Part shown: piece by piece, positions 1-6,711 of the stretch
How positions within the stretch are numbered: the stretch's first letter is position 1
How the letters are laid out: every line of letters begins with the position of its first letter
DNA from: Dunaliella salina
Taxonomy: Eukaryota > Chlorophyta > Chlorophyceae > Chlamydomonadales > Dunaliellaceae
Assembly: GCA_002284615.2 (NCBI GenBank)
Contig: MU069469.1
Coordinates: 320,805-331,054, forward strand
Direction: 5' to 3'
Length of the DNA stretch: 10,250 nt
Program-made: the position numbers and the translations under genes
Notes under the pieces: model-generated
Told to the model about the DNA's origin: nothing
The model's input: only the letters and a program-made list of their open reading frames with translations
Database searches by the model: none

Positions 1-391
1 CGAGGGCAAAGGAGTTCTGTCAACAGTTCTCAGCAACTCTCCTACCTTCATGCTTCGAGCACCCCACACGATAGCATGTCTCCACGAGAGTGCCTGTTGC
101 AACGATGTCCGACGTCTCTACCACGTCTATGCAAAGCGGGGGGACCAAACTTTAACTCTATCGATTTAATGTTGTTGATGAATATTCGAAATGTTTGGCC
201 TCGACGGAATGCTTCCGTGCAGTTCTCATAACCTCGGCTGGGCAAGGGGGCTTGACCGTGCACCAGGCACTAGATTTAGAATCAGCGCAAAATCATCTTT
301 CACATGTTACCTTTCTTATGAGCCGAGAGGGCCTGGGTGGCTCAAAGCTTTATTCTTTCAGTGTTGACCAGTCAAACGTGAAAAGAACATA
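1..391. other. No recognisable gene
   Basis: Mixed-composition sequence. A plus-strand frame is open from about 195 to 458, but it runs straight into the GC hairpin cluster at 392-427 and shows no family motif. I see no retroelement motif here. It may be an intergenic stretch or an unrecognised upstream part of the decayed retroelement that begins further right. Confidence 0.4.
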
Positions 392-427
392 TGGGGGCTA
401 CGCCCCAGAAGGGGGGCCTCCGCCCCA
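392..427. repeat. GC-rich double hairpin
   Basis: Two short perfect hairpins lie next to each other in otherwise unremarkable sequence. The first is GGGGC-TAC-GCCCC at 394-406. The second is GGGGC-CTCC-GCCCC at 413-426. They are separated by AGAAGG. The outer TGGGG (392-396) and CCCCA (423-427) can also pair, so the whole block can form one larger structure. Clustered GC-rich palindromes of this kind are known from the swollen organelle genomes of volvocine algae. Here the block sits beside retroelement debris, so a nuclear copy of an organelle-type palindrome is possible but unproven. Confidence 0.6.
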
Positions 428-509
428 AAAAAGGATAGAAAAACTGTGTAGGCAGTGAAACTCTCCCTACATCAATGAAGGAGGCACATTGGATCATACA
501 GAGCTGTGA

Positions 510-698
510 ATCCCCTCCACCACAAGATGTGAGATAGGACAGGCTAGTGGGGATCTGGAGGGTTTCTATAAGCACCTGCTCTTGAACCTGGCTGTGGGTA
601 CATACAGTTCTCTTGTTTTTGATAGCGCGATGCGTGGAGACATGCTTGTGAGCATATTGGACAGGATGAGCATAAGGTACGTACCTTGTGCTTGGTAA
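510..698 (+). pseudogene. Short open stretch of unknown origin, possibly upstream retroelement remnant
   Basis: A frame of 62 codons is open from 510 to a TAA at 696-698. It contains segments such as FYKHLLLNLAVGTYSSLVFD and MRGDMLVSILDRM that have protein-like composition. It ends about 50 bases before retroelement fragment A and on the same strand, so it could be a decayed upstream part of that element. I cannot match it to a domain, and there is no clear start codon. Treat it as a candidate only. Confidence 0.25.
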
Positions 699-744
699 GG
701 CCCAGATTCATAAGAGGTTTGATTGTGTACTAATTGTAAATAGG

Positions 745-1032
745 CGGGTGCTCAGAGCAGATGTTGGTATGAGCTAAACTTGGCGGGGGCGTTTTGGTAT
801 AGGCGGTGAAGTGTCCTTTCCTTAATGCACGCTCTTTGACCTTCAAGGTAGAGCGTATGAATTTCAAATTTCAAATTTTTATGGGTACAATTCCTTGGAA
901 ATACTGGGCATCTGAGTTTCTCTCTGCCTGTTATGGCTCGGACAGGTGTGAAAAACATGTTGTGGTAAACTTGCGAAAGAGGCTCAGAACTGTGTGGGCT
1001 GCTATTGATCTTGTAGGCCATGGGGGGCACCT
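745..1032 (+). mobile_element. LINE-like retrotransposon fragment A, frameshifted
   Basis: This is a decayed copy of the post-reverse-transcriptase region seen in fragments B and D. VLRADVG at 748-768 corresponds to VLKADL of B and D. After an extra segment of roughly 100 bases and a change of frame, W-A-S-E-F-L-S-A..G..RC (about 909-951) aligns without gaps to W-T-A-Q-V-L-D-A..G..RC of fragment D. LRKRLRTVW (about 970-998) then matches LRHRLQAVW of D after a deletion of about 13 residues. The 3' part is missing. The fragment is followed directly by the target-site duplication at 1033. No function is expected. Confidence 0.6.
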
Positions 1033-1118
1033 GGACAAATAGCTAAGGGGTTTACAAGGGTTTACAAGGGAACATAACCTTCAGCCAGAAAGTTTGGCTG
1101 CTCGGACAAATAGCTAAG
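1033..1118 (-). mobile_element. 56-bp severely 5'-truncated retroelement insertion with 15-bp target-site duplication
   Basis: GGACAAATAGCTAAG occurs at 1033-1047 and again, identically, at 1104-1118. The bases next to the two copies differ, so the repeat is exactly 15 bp. Between them lie 56 bases (1048-1103). On the minus strand these read GAGCAGCCAAAC, then TCTGGCTGAAGG, then two copies of CCCTTGTAAA against the left repeat. TCTGGCTGAAGG and the TGTAAA tail are the 3' end of fragments B and D. This is the signature of target-primed reverse transcription that stopped after a few dozen bases. The insertion interrupts sequence immediately 3' of fragment A. Confidence 0.75.
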
Positions 1119-1189
1119 AACCACCATTGGGTGGCTCCTCCTTTGAAACCGGCACTGCCCATGGTAAGCCCCCCCTTCCCCATCTCGAT

Positions 1190-1335
1190 CTAGGTAAACA
1201 TGTTCAGCTTCCTTGCAAAATCAAGACAACCACCCCCCTTGTTGTTTTCTTTCCAAGCTTGAGGATTTGTTTTGTCATCGTCCTGAGCAGCCAAGCTACA
1301 TGGCTGAAGGCCATCTCCCTAAATGAAATGTTAAC
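1190..1335 (+). mobile_element. Diverged retroelement 3' end, copy 1
   Basis: This stretch aligns in patches to 3055-3225. One shared block is TTCCTTGC-AAA-CAAGAC followed by a C-rich run and CTTGT. The second is GAGCAGCCAAGCTACATGGC followed by TGAAGGCCATCTCCCTAAATG. The second block also matches the start of the 56-bp insertion at 1048-1103 and the CTGGCTGAAGG of fragments B and D. It therefore looks like the C-terminus and 3' UTR of a related subfamily; the frame reading ATWLKAISL gives the coding sense. It is too decayed to define borders precisely. Confidence 0.5.
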
Positions 1336-1340
1336 ATATG

Positions 1341-1374
1341 CTCTCTAAGGTGTATGGCTCTCTAAGGTGTATGG
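1341..1374. repeat. Perfect 17-bp tandem duplication
   Basis: CTCTCTAAGGTGTATGG occurs at 1341-1357 and again without interruption at 1358-1374. The second copy runs into the first coding residues of retroelement fragment B (KVYGIPAG). It may mark the 5' junction of that fragment. Confidence 0.85.
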
Positions 1375-1844
1375 CATTCCGGCCGGGATGTATGCGTGCC
1401 AAGTGTGGGGAACTGAATATCTACAAGTAGGCAGTGAGTTCAAAAGCCAGTTGCAAAAAGGCAATTGCGCTCTTTAAGGCTTTTTCAAGGTGTGAAGAGT
1501 GTTGCCACGAACTGGCCAGTACTGAGAGAGTATGGTCAAGAGCCTCTACAATTATATTGGTTTAGGGCCACTGCTAAGTTTCTCAACAGTATGCTTGATT
1601 CAAACAGCGAGACATTACAAAGAGTGCTAAAAGCGGATTTGCGTCTGGCTATGAGGGAAGAGTCTTGTTGGTCTGCACATGTGTCTACAGCCTTCAATGG
1701 CACGCGCCATGAGGACATGTTTAAGCAGAAGATGCTGAGTGCTTTTAAGATCCCCTTTTGGACATTATGATGGCTGGCGAGGACCAATGACCGGCCGATC
1801 AGCCGAACACTCTGGCTGAAGGTCCCCCCTTGTAAATCTAAATC
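1364..1844 (+). mobile_element. LINE-like retrotransposon fragment B, frameshifted and internally deleted
   Basis: The copy begins with KVYGIPAGMYACQVWGTEYL (1364-1423), the segment just after the reverse-transcriptase domain in this kind of element. The frame then shifts near 1450-1470. Next come LRLFQGVKS, NWPVLREYGQEPLQLYWFRA (about 1507-1566), FLNSML, VLKADL and SCWSAHV..AF.G (to about 1700). After FKQKMLS (about 1720-1740) the rest of the zinc-knuckle region is missing. Sequence resumes at about 1762 with GACATTATGATGGCTGGCGA, which matches D at about 2940. The 3' end TCTGGCTGAAGGTCCC and TGTAAATCTAAATC (1831-1844) match D. Fragment B is therefore an internally deleted, non-functional copy with an intact 3' tail. 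Confidence 0.75.
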
Positions 1845-1860
1845 TTATTCTAGGATCCCC

Positions 1861-2302
1861 ATGCAGGATTTATTAGGGGATTTTAGGTGCAAGCAGCAAA
1901 AGACACGGAGGGAAGCGGATGCTACAAGTCCCCGAGGAGTGAACAGGAAAGCAGTGTCTTACCATCATTGGTGCGGAAGGCCTTTCCGTGAAACAGCGCG
2001 CACACCTTTTTGTATCCCAACATATTCATTTAAAAGATCTGGATAAAGGAGTCATCAGAAATGTGAGTAGGTTTAGGCTTTGTGCCCACTGCTTGAAGGT
2101 CGAATCCTGTAAATGGCTGGGTGGTTCAAACATTTGCGATAAGTGTTAGTGTGCTGAAGTCCAGGACGAGAAACATGTTTTCTTCTACTGCAATTGCCTG
2201 GAGAAGTGTGAGCTGCACAGAAAATACAAGGACTTGTTCATTGATCTTTGGAAACCATTACACACTTTTGTTCAACCAGACACAGACTTCATTCTTTTCT
2301 AA
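1861..2302 (+). mobile_element. LINE-like retrotransposon fragment C with decayed CCHC zinc-knuckle
   Basis: The copy starts in the region equivalent to ..VNPWETYSELATYQ.. of D; here it reads GVNRKAVSYHHWC (about 1936-1974). A frameshift near 1982 leads to SVKQRAHLFVSQHIHLKDLD, VIRNVSRFRL and AHCLKVE (to about 2105). The zinc-knuckle follows as C-x2-C-x9-H-x4-C, with Cys at 2135 and 2144, His at 2174 and Cys at 2189. It is broken by a TAG at 2147-2149, directly after the second cysteine. HRKYKDLF and WKPLHTFVQPDTDFILF lead to a TAA at 2300. Just before the conserved QHNNKLYLF segment the sequence switches to fragment D. Confidence 0.75.
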
Positions 2303-3030
2303 GCGTGCTGAAAGCGGATCTGAACATTCATCCTTGTGAGCCTTCTTGTTGGACTGCTCAAGTTTTAGATGCCTTTCAAGGATTGCGGCGCTGTGATTCC
2401 TTTGTTGAAGCTGTGCGGCAGGGTACACCTACTTCTACTCAAGAGTTCACTGCTGACCTCAGGCACAGGTTGCAGGCAGTGTGGAGAGATGTTGAGGGAG
2501 TAAACCCTTGGGAGACTTACAGTGAATTGGCAACCTATCAAACTTTGTTTGCATTGCCTTTTGACCACAATGTGCGTGCCCCAGCCCGCTTACCGAGACA
2601 CATGCATTTGGATCTGTCTCAACATGTCGCAAGGAATGTTAGCCGATCCAGACTTAGGGCACACAGGTTGAAGGTAGAGACAGCGGCTTGGGATTCTCGA
2701 TACTCTCTCGTGTTTGATTGCTGCTCTAGTGCTGAGATTCAGGATGAAGTCCATGCCCTTTTGACGTGCAGAAACACAGCTGTTTGTGATTTGAGGAGAA
2801 AGTATGCTTACCTGTTCAACTGCTTCTCAGGTGTTTTTTCAATGGAACAACCTTATTTACAGCAAGTTAATGTCCAGGGTGTGCAGGATTTCCTCTTGCA
2901 ACACAACAACAAGCTTTATTTGTTTATTTCTGAGCTTATGGATATTATGTTGGCTGGCGAAGACCAGTCACAGGCTGATCAGTAGAACAATCTGGCTGAA
3001 GGTCCCCAAATGTAAATGTAAATCTAAATC
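2303..3030 (+). mobile_element. LINE-like retrotransposon fragment D, 5'-truncated, 3' end intact
   Basis: This is the best-preserved copy. It begins abruptly in the VLKADL segment at about 2303, where it is joined to the 3' part of fragment C. It continues to the shared 3' end AATCTGGCTGAAGGTCCC and the tail TGTAAATGTAAATCTAAATC (3011-3030). The tail contains TGTAA, the polyadenylation signal of volvocine green algae, which fits a poly(A)-less LINE that ends in a short tandem repeat. I see no obvious target-site duplication around it, so the left border may be a recombination or template-switch junction rather than an insertion end. Confidence 0.75.
2305..2985 (+). CDS. Retrotransposon ORF2 C-terminal fragment (post-RT region and zinc-knuckle)
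   Basis: The frame is open for about 226 codons from VLKADL with no stop or frameshift, ending at a TAG (2983-2985). It has no start codon of its own; the upstream in-frame ATG at 2248 lies inside fragment C in another frame. Order: VLKADL (residues 1-6), SCWTAQVLDAFQGLRRC, LRHRLQAVW, ATYQTLFALPFD, RLPRHMHLDLSQHV, NVSRSRLRAHRLKVE, the zinc-knuckle, LRRKYAYLF, and QHNNKLYLFISELMDIM at the end. In the full element this region follows the reverse transcriptase and helps bind its RNA or DNA. The knuckle should be C-x2-C-x9-H-x4-C. Here the first Cys is Phe (TTT 2713-2715), while Cys 2722, His 2752 and Cys 2767 remain. One G-to-T change would explain it. The endonuclease and RT domains are absent, so it cannot be autonomous. 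Confidence 0.7.
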   Translation: MLKADLNIHPCEPSCWTAQVLDAFQGLRRCDSFVEAVRQGTPTSTQEFTADLRHRLQAVWRDVEGVNPWETYSELATYQTLFALPFDHNVRAPARLPRHMHLDLSQHVARNVSRSRLRAHRLKVETAAWDSRYSLVFDCCSSAEIQDEVHALLTCRNTAVCDLRRKYAYLFNCFSGVFSMEQPYLQQVNVQGVQDFLLQHNNKLYLFISELMDIMLAGEDQSQADQ

Positions 3031-3054
3031 ACCCGCTTTTTCCTCCGGCTTGTG

Positions 3055-3225
3055 AGGATGTCCACTGTTCCTTGCGAAACCAAGACGATTACACTCACTT
3101 GTATTTCTGACCTCCGTGTTTCCGCTCAGCTGCCCTTGAAGGCAAATATAGCGTGAAACCTTACCGTATTTCTGAGCTTACGGACCAAACTACATGGCCA
3201 AAAATCATTTCCTTTATGTGAAATA
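3055..3225 (+). mobile_element. Diverged retroelement 3' end, copy 2
   Basis: Partner of the repeat at 1190-1335. GTTCCTTGCGAAACCAAGACG (3067-3087) and GGACCAAACTACATGGCCAA (about 3181-3200) match it. TATTTCTGAGCTTACGGA (about 3167-3184) differs by one base from the ISELMD codons of fragment D (TATTTCTGAGCTTATGGA), which ties the repeat to the C-terminus of the same retroelement family. It follows fragment D's tail closely. Confidence 0.5.
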
Positions 3226-3229
3226 ATGC

Positions 3230-3714
3230 ACCCTGTGACCCCCATTAGAAAGACTGAAATGTTGAACAATCAATATATCAGACCCACAAATTCATGTAAA
3301 TTTCTGCTGCATTGGGTGCCGCGGGACTATAAGCACCCAAGGGGACTGGACGTACACGGCACATCTTCACCTTCGATGACCACAATGTTGCAAAAAGAGA
3401 GAAAGCATGTTTACAGCCAGCTCTGAGCATTACGAAGCACTGATAAATGAAACATCGAATACAATGCATGTAGACGCCTCCTGTTGCGCAATGTTGGAGC
3501 GATACACCTTCCAGCACTTCAGTTAGTAGTACTAATGAGCAGGACACAAAAAAGAAGTGCAGTTCTTGAGAACTAAAAAGGACATGTAACCAGGTCAAGT
3601 GAAGGTGCTTACAAGGCCGTTTGACCACATTTTTGTGCTTTCAACCCAGTCCCAGCAGGTAAGATTTGGCAGCATATGACATCATCCTCGACACCCTTCA
3701 AAACCATGATCGTG
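3230..3714. other. Stretch without a recognised gene; possible 3' UTR on the minus strand
   Basis: Open frames on both strands are short and show no motif; a 116-codon minus-strand frame (3278-3628) looks like chance. On the minus strand CTTGTAAGC at 3607-3615 contains TGTAA, which could serve as a polyadenylation signal for the candidate minus-strand gene ending near 3715. Nothing else is evident. Confidence 0.3.
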
Positions 3715-3867
3715 CTATATATTTGCAGCAGGCGGAAAGGAAATGCAAAATTGCCCATGCCAAGAAACAAAGCATGCTTGATACAGAACACTACAGCGCG
3801 GAATATCAAAGGCGCAAACAAACAAAAAGCGCATGAACACATCCAGGAAAGCATGCAGGAGGTACGG
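3715..3867 (-). CDS. Candidate terminal exon, hydrophobic, unrecognised
   Basis: On the minus strand GATTTCACAG ends at 3868 and would be a 3' splice site in phase 0. It is followed by 50 codons to a TAG at 3715-3717. The peptide begins PYLLHAFLDVFMRFLFVCAF and is rich in Phe, Leu and Val. The second half has less protein-like composition. A TGTAA lies about 100 bases downstream, consistent with a gene end. The same bases are also open on the plus strand (3676-3873), so coding orientation is uncertain. No family is recognised. Confidence 0.25.
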   Translation of the reverse strand, partial: PYLLHAFLDVFMRFLFVCAFDIPRCSVLYQACFVSWHGQFCISFPPAANI

Positions 3868-4545
3868 CTGTGAAATCGCGCACATTCTTTGTACTGTCAC
3901 ATCAGTAGTCAGTTGAAAAATGTACATATTCCGACCACAGAGCTCAATGAACGTGAGGAGGAAAACAGGGGGAGGAAACTTGTTTTCTCACCCCTCACCA
4001 CTCCTCATGCTCTACTACCGAGCACGACCTCCAACAATGACATGCTTTCCCCCCCCCCCAATGCTCACAGCTCACATACCCAAATGCATCGCTCAGCATA
4101 TAATTATTATTGTATCAAACTACATCTACACAATCTGTCACCATCACAGTGGAGACCGTTTCACAACTCACATGAACAGCTCAGCCTGCTTCGCACGAGC
4201 AAAAAACGCGCACCTCTGCACATCAAAACACAGGCGCATCCCCATCCTCAAGGAAGAGTCTCATCAGGCCCCACCTTGCTAGCCTGCCTACGCAAGCACA
4301 TGATCATGGTTTTGATTGACCCTCCCAAACCCCATCCCCTCACCCCTCAACAAGGGGACCAGAGCCCCTAACACAGCGCTCTCGACTAAGAGGACTCAGC
4401 ACTGAAGGCCAAAGGTTGCCGTTGCAGTGCTTGACACCCAGGGGCTTCACAGAGAAACAAGCCACATATGCAGAGCAATGACCTGCCACCCTGAGGGCTC
4501 ATCAGGAGGAGGCCACATGCTGAGCGCATGCTACACTACTGTTAC
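3868..4545. other. Probable intron or intergenic sequence with C11 tract
   Basis: A plus-strand frame (3889-4371) is open for 160 codons. It is rich in His, Pro and Ser with no motif, and overlaps a second open frame, so composition rather than coding probably keeps it open. A run of 11 C lies at 4049-4059. I see no repeat family shared with the rest of the window. Confidence 0.35.
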
Positions 4546-4603
4546 CCCATGCAGCAGCACTCTCGGTCCAAATCGAAGCAAACTCCCAGCAAATGTATAC
4601 AAG
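4546..4603 (-). CDS. Candidate small exon, unrecognised
   Basis: On the minus strand TTGCTCTGGCAG (AG at 4605-4604) is a good 3' splice site and ATGGG|GTAACA (GT at 4545-4544) a good donor. They bracket 58 bases. The frame is uncertain: joined in phase with exon 4828-4988 it would read CIHLLGVCFDLDREC, while another frame reads LYTFAGSLLRFGPRVLLHG. The adjacent upstream interval holds the large CA tract, which would be intronic. Confidence 0.25.
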
Positions 4604-4629
4604 CTGCCAGAGCAAGGGTGCATGACGGC

Positions 4630-4647
4630 TGCATGCATGCACGCGCG

Positions 4648-4733
<86 letters not shown>
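4630..4733. repeat. Alternating purine-pyrimidine tract: GCAT, (CG)n, then (AC)38
   Basis: GCATGCATGC is followed by a CG run (4642-4656) and an uninterrupted (AC)38 (4657-4732). The whole stretch of just over 100 bases alternates purine and pyrimidine without a break. It lies between two candidate exons and would be intronic in the minus-strand gene, where it reads (GT)n(CG)n. Confidence 0.95.
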
Positions 4734-4734
<1 letters not shown>

Positions 4735-4827
4735 TTGTGGTGGGTTCATGGACCAGCAACAGTAATCATCAGTCGACACGGGCAGCACAGCAGACCCTGC
4801 AACATGCAGGCAGGAGAGGCAGCTTAC

Positions 4828-4988
4828 CAGTACTGGCATAAGCCAACAGCATGACCAACTCCTGCTCAACACGTGTCTCCGAAAGCACACACCCCACGTC
4901 CATTGCAAGTGCTAGTGTTATTGCGCCCCATGTCAAAGGCCCAAACTCCTTCTCCAGGAAGTGGCACCTCCACTTAACACGCATCACT
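4828..4988 (-). CDS. Candidate exon of an unrecognised minus-strand gene
   Basis: On the minus strand GGGGCTGCAG (AG at 4990-4989) precedes the frame and ACTG|GTAAGC (GT at 4827-4826) follows it; the donor is close to consensus. The 161-base exon encodes VMRVKWRCHFLEKEF, GPLTWGAITLALAMDVGCVL and SETRVEQELVMLLAYAST. It enters in phase 2 (or phase 1 if the second AG is used) and leaves in phase 1. The composition is helical with a hydrophobic middle. No stop interrupts it. I do not recognise the family. Confidence 0.5.
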
Positions 4989-5207
4989 CTGCAGCCCCAA
5001 CACCCGCAGCCCAGAAAGACATCAATCATCAGTCCACAGCGTGTCAGTCAACCTTCACACGTGCTGCTGCATCCCCCCTTCATCAATAAAAAACACAGCG
5101 TGGGCCGAGGTGCTAGAAGCTGTCCCCTTCCCTCAGCTCTTGGCAAGTCCACATACAGGCCCACAAACAAGGGAGCCTTAGAGAGAAGAAGATCGCCTGT
5201 ATGAGAC
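4989..5207. other. Probable intron, no feature seen
   Basis: Sequence between two minus-strand exon candidates, without repeats of note. If these exons belong to one gene this is intronic; it ends (on the minus strand) with CTGCAG at the acceptor of exon 4828-4988. Confidence 0.3.
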
Positions 5208-5263
5208 CTGCGTCACTCAAATCCACATGCTGGCCAGAAAACATCAGAGCTCTCCCCTTCGCG
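5208..5263 (-). CDS. Weak candidate exon, unrecognised
   Basis: On the minus strand GTGCGTAG (AG at 5265-5264) and GACGCAG|GTCTCA (GT at 5207-5206) bracket 56 bases encoding AKGRALMFSGQHVDLSDA. It starts in phase 2, which suits exon 6169-6345, and ends in phase 1. That fits exon 4828-4988 only if that exon uses the second of its two adjacent AG sites. The donor is poor. It is listed because it resolves the phase problem between its neighbours. Confidence 0.2.
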
Positions 5264-5395
5264 CTACGCACGACAGCCACCAACACAACCGTCACAGCTC
5301 TCTAACATGCTCACTGTCGGCATCCTCGCGCGACCATGGGGGCTCAAGCTTGCCCAGCCTAGGAGTTACATCACAGCTGAGCCTAGGCTCCTTTC

Positions 5396-5830
5396 ACATG
5401 CACTGGCAGGCTCACAGCCCCTCAATGTGCCAAGCTGAACCCAACTGGGTCTAACTGAGCCTGAGCTGCTTGCTTACGCAATGGCAAGCTCACAGCCCCT
5501 CAAAGTGCCGCTGAAACAACAAGTGAGCCGAACTGTGGCAAACTGAGCTTTGGCTCCTCGCGCACACAAAGGCAGGCCACACGCACCTCACAGCCCCTCA
5601 GCCTCTGCCAGGCATGTGTCAGAGGTAGTTTTTGTGTGTGAGTGTGTGCCAAAGTTAGCGACAGTCTCCGCCAAGCATGTGTCTGAGGGTGACGCGCAGG
5701 CTTAAAGGCCCTCAATTTCTGCCAGGCACAAGTCAGACCTGGCCTTCATCTCTCCGCCAGGTGCATGTCTGAGATCACACGCGTAGGCTTAAAGCCCCTC
5801 AACCTCAGCAAGGCACGTGTCAGAGCTGGC
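5396..5830. repeat. Degenerate tandem repeats (two interleaved motifs)
   Basis: The motif CACAGCCCCTCA, or a close variant, recurs near 5415, 5493, 5590, 5703 and 5790. From 5607 a second 18-base motif, GCCAGGCATGTGTCAGAG, recurs in five variants at 5607, 5670, 5721, 5756 and 5808. Spacing ranges from 35 to 114 bases, so the array is old and rearranged. There is no open frame on either strand that follows the repeat period. It would lie in an intron of the minus-strand gene. Confidence 0.75.
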
Positions 5831-5864
5831 ATTCGTGCGGTGCCTACGCAGCCTGCGCCTGTTC

Positions 5865-6050
5865 AGCCTGCATGGACACAAAAAGCGAACACGAAGCAAA
5901 CTGTGATTGTGAAGGCAGCTGGACAAAGTACACCCGTGCAGTGCCAGCATGGACCAAAAAGGCAAAAATAAAGCCAGCTGTGATCATGGGGAGCATCACA
6001 CAACTCTATTGCAGTCCCAGCCAAGCAAACTGTTGTTGTGGAGGCAGCTC
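5865..6050. repeat. Three degenerate copies of a roughly 60-75 base unit
   Basis: The unit contains GC(A)TGGAC-AAAAAG, then AAGC-AACTGTGATTGTG and GAGGCAGCT. Copies start near 5865, 5942 and 6012; the last is shortened. In the first two the plus strand reads PAWTQKANTKQTVIV and PAWTKKAKIKPAVIM, but in different frames, so I treat it as non-coding. Confidence 0.65.
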
Positions 6051-6168
6051 AGGTTTCTGATAGCAGGAACCAGGGGCCTCCAGGCAACACAACGTGACTG
6101 CTAGCACAACTTACAGTTCACGCTTCTCACACCAAGGGGTTGATGCTGAAATGGGTACAGCCTGTTAC

Positions 6169-6345
6169 CACAACCGCTCATCAAAGAAATTTCTGTGAGG
6201 AAGGACATAGTGTATGGAGGACGGTAAGGCTGCCAGGGTAGAGGGGTTGGGAAGTGGAATAAGATAAGGCCGAGACGTGCAATACAGCACCTGCAGACCT
6301 AGGAGTGTTTGCATCAGAACATCATCATGCACATCATCTAAGGCA
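6169..6345 (-). CDS. Candidate exon, helical, unrecognised
   Basis: On the minus strand a pyrimidine-rich GGCCTTCTTAG (AG at 6347-6346) is followed by 177 bases and a TTGTG|GTAACA donor (GT at 6168-6167). The peptide includes ALDDVHDDVLMQTLLGLQVL, then a proline-rich stretch (SRPYLIPLPNPSTLAALPSS) and HRNFFDERL. The first part resembles one helix of an ARM/HEAT-type repeat, but that is only a resemblance. It enters and leaves in phase 2, and its entry phase matches the exit phase of exon 7879-8072. Joining it directly to 4828-4988 would create TGA, so another exon must lie between if they are one gene. An internal alternative donor exists at CTGCAG|GTGCTG. Confidence 0.45.
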
Positions 6346-6711
6346 CTAAGAAGGCCACAGGTAGGTGAAAATGTTTTCCCCACTATGAGGTAGCTTCGTT
6401 TTGGGAGTGTAAAATGGTGGTGAAAATCGAGCATGCTCCAAATATGAAAAAAAAGAATGCTGATATCTTCCCTGACATGTTTCCCTCATGTCTTGGTTTA
6501 GTTGAAGGGAAGGAATCCCACCAGCAATGACAAAAAATGAATAACATCTCAGTATTAAGCAGCCCATACCTAGCTCATACCTCCTGGTATGAATAATAAA
6601 GGAAAAAACCAACTGCAGCATTGGGAGGGGTGGAAGCATAGGGACAGGACAGCGGCAATTTTGGCACAGCCAGCCACACCTCTGCTCCATACTCAAGACT
6701 CTTTCTATGTG
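6346..6711. other. Probable intron, only a small hairpin seen
   Basis: No gene recognised. A minus-strand frame is open across 6346-6846, but it runs through the repeat array and has no motif. TCATACC-TCCT-GGTATGA at 6575-6592 is a 7-bp-stem hairpin. Confidence 0.3.

Noticed and set aside
552..695. Confident assignment of this stretch to the reverse-transcriptase core
   Set aside because: I could not find the catalytic YxDD motif or any other RT landmark; listed only as an unknown open stretch.
3889..4371. 160-codon plus-strand open frame rich in His, Pro and Ser
   Set aside because: It overlaps another equally open frame, has no motif and follows a CA/CC-rich base composition; likely open by chance.
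4427..4908. Several open frames encoding His-Thr or Cys-Val runs
   Set aside because: They are translations of the CA/GT microsatellite, which is open in most frames.
5765..6060. Plus-strand repeat protein (PAWTQKA / PAWTKKA)
   Set aside because: The two peptide-like copies are in different frames and the third copy does not keep the pattern.
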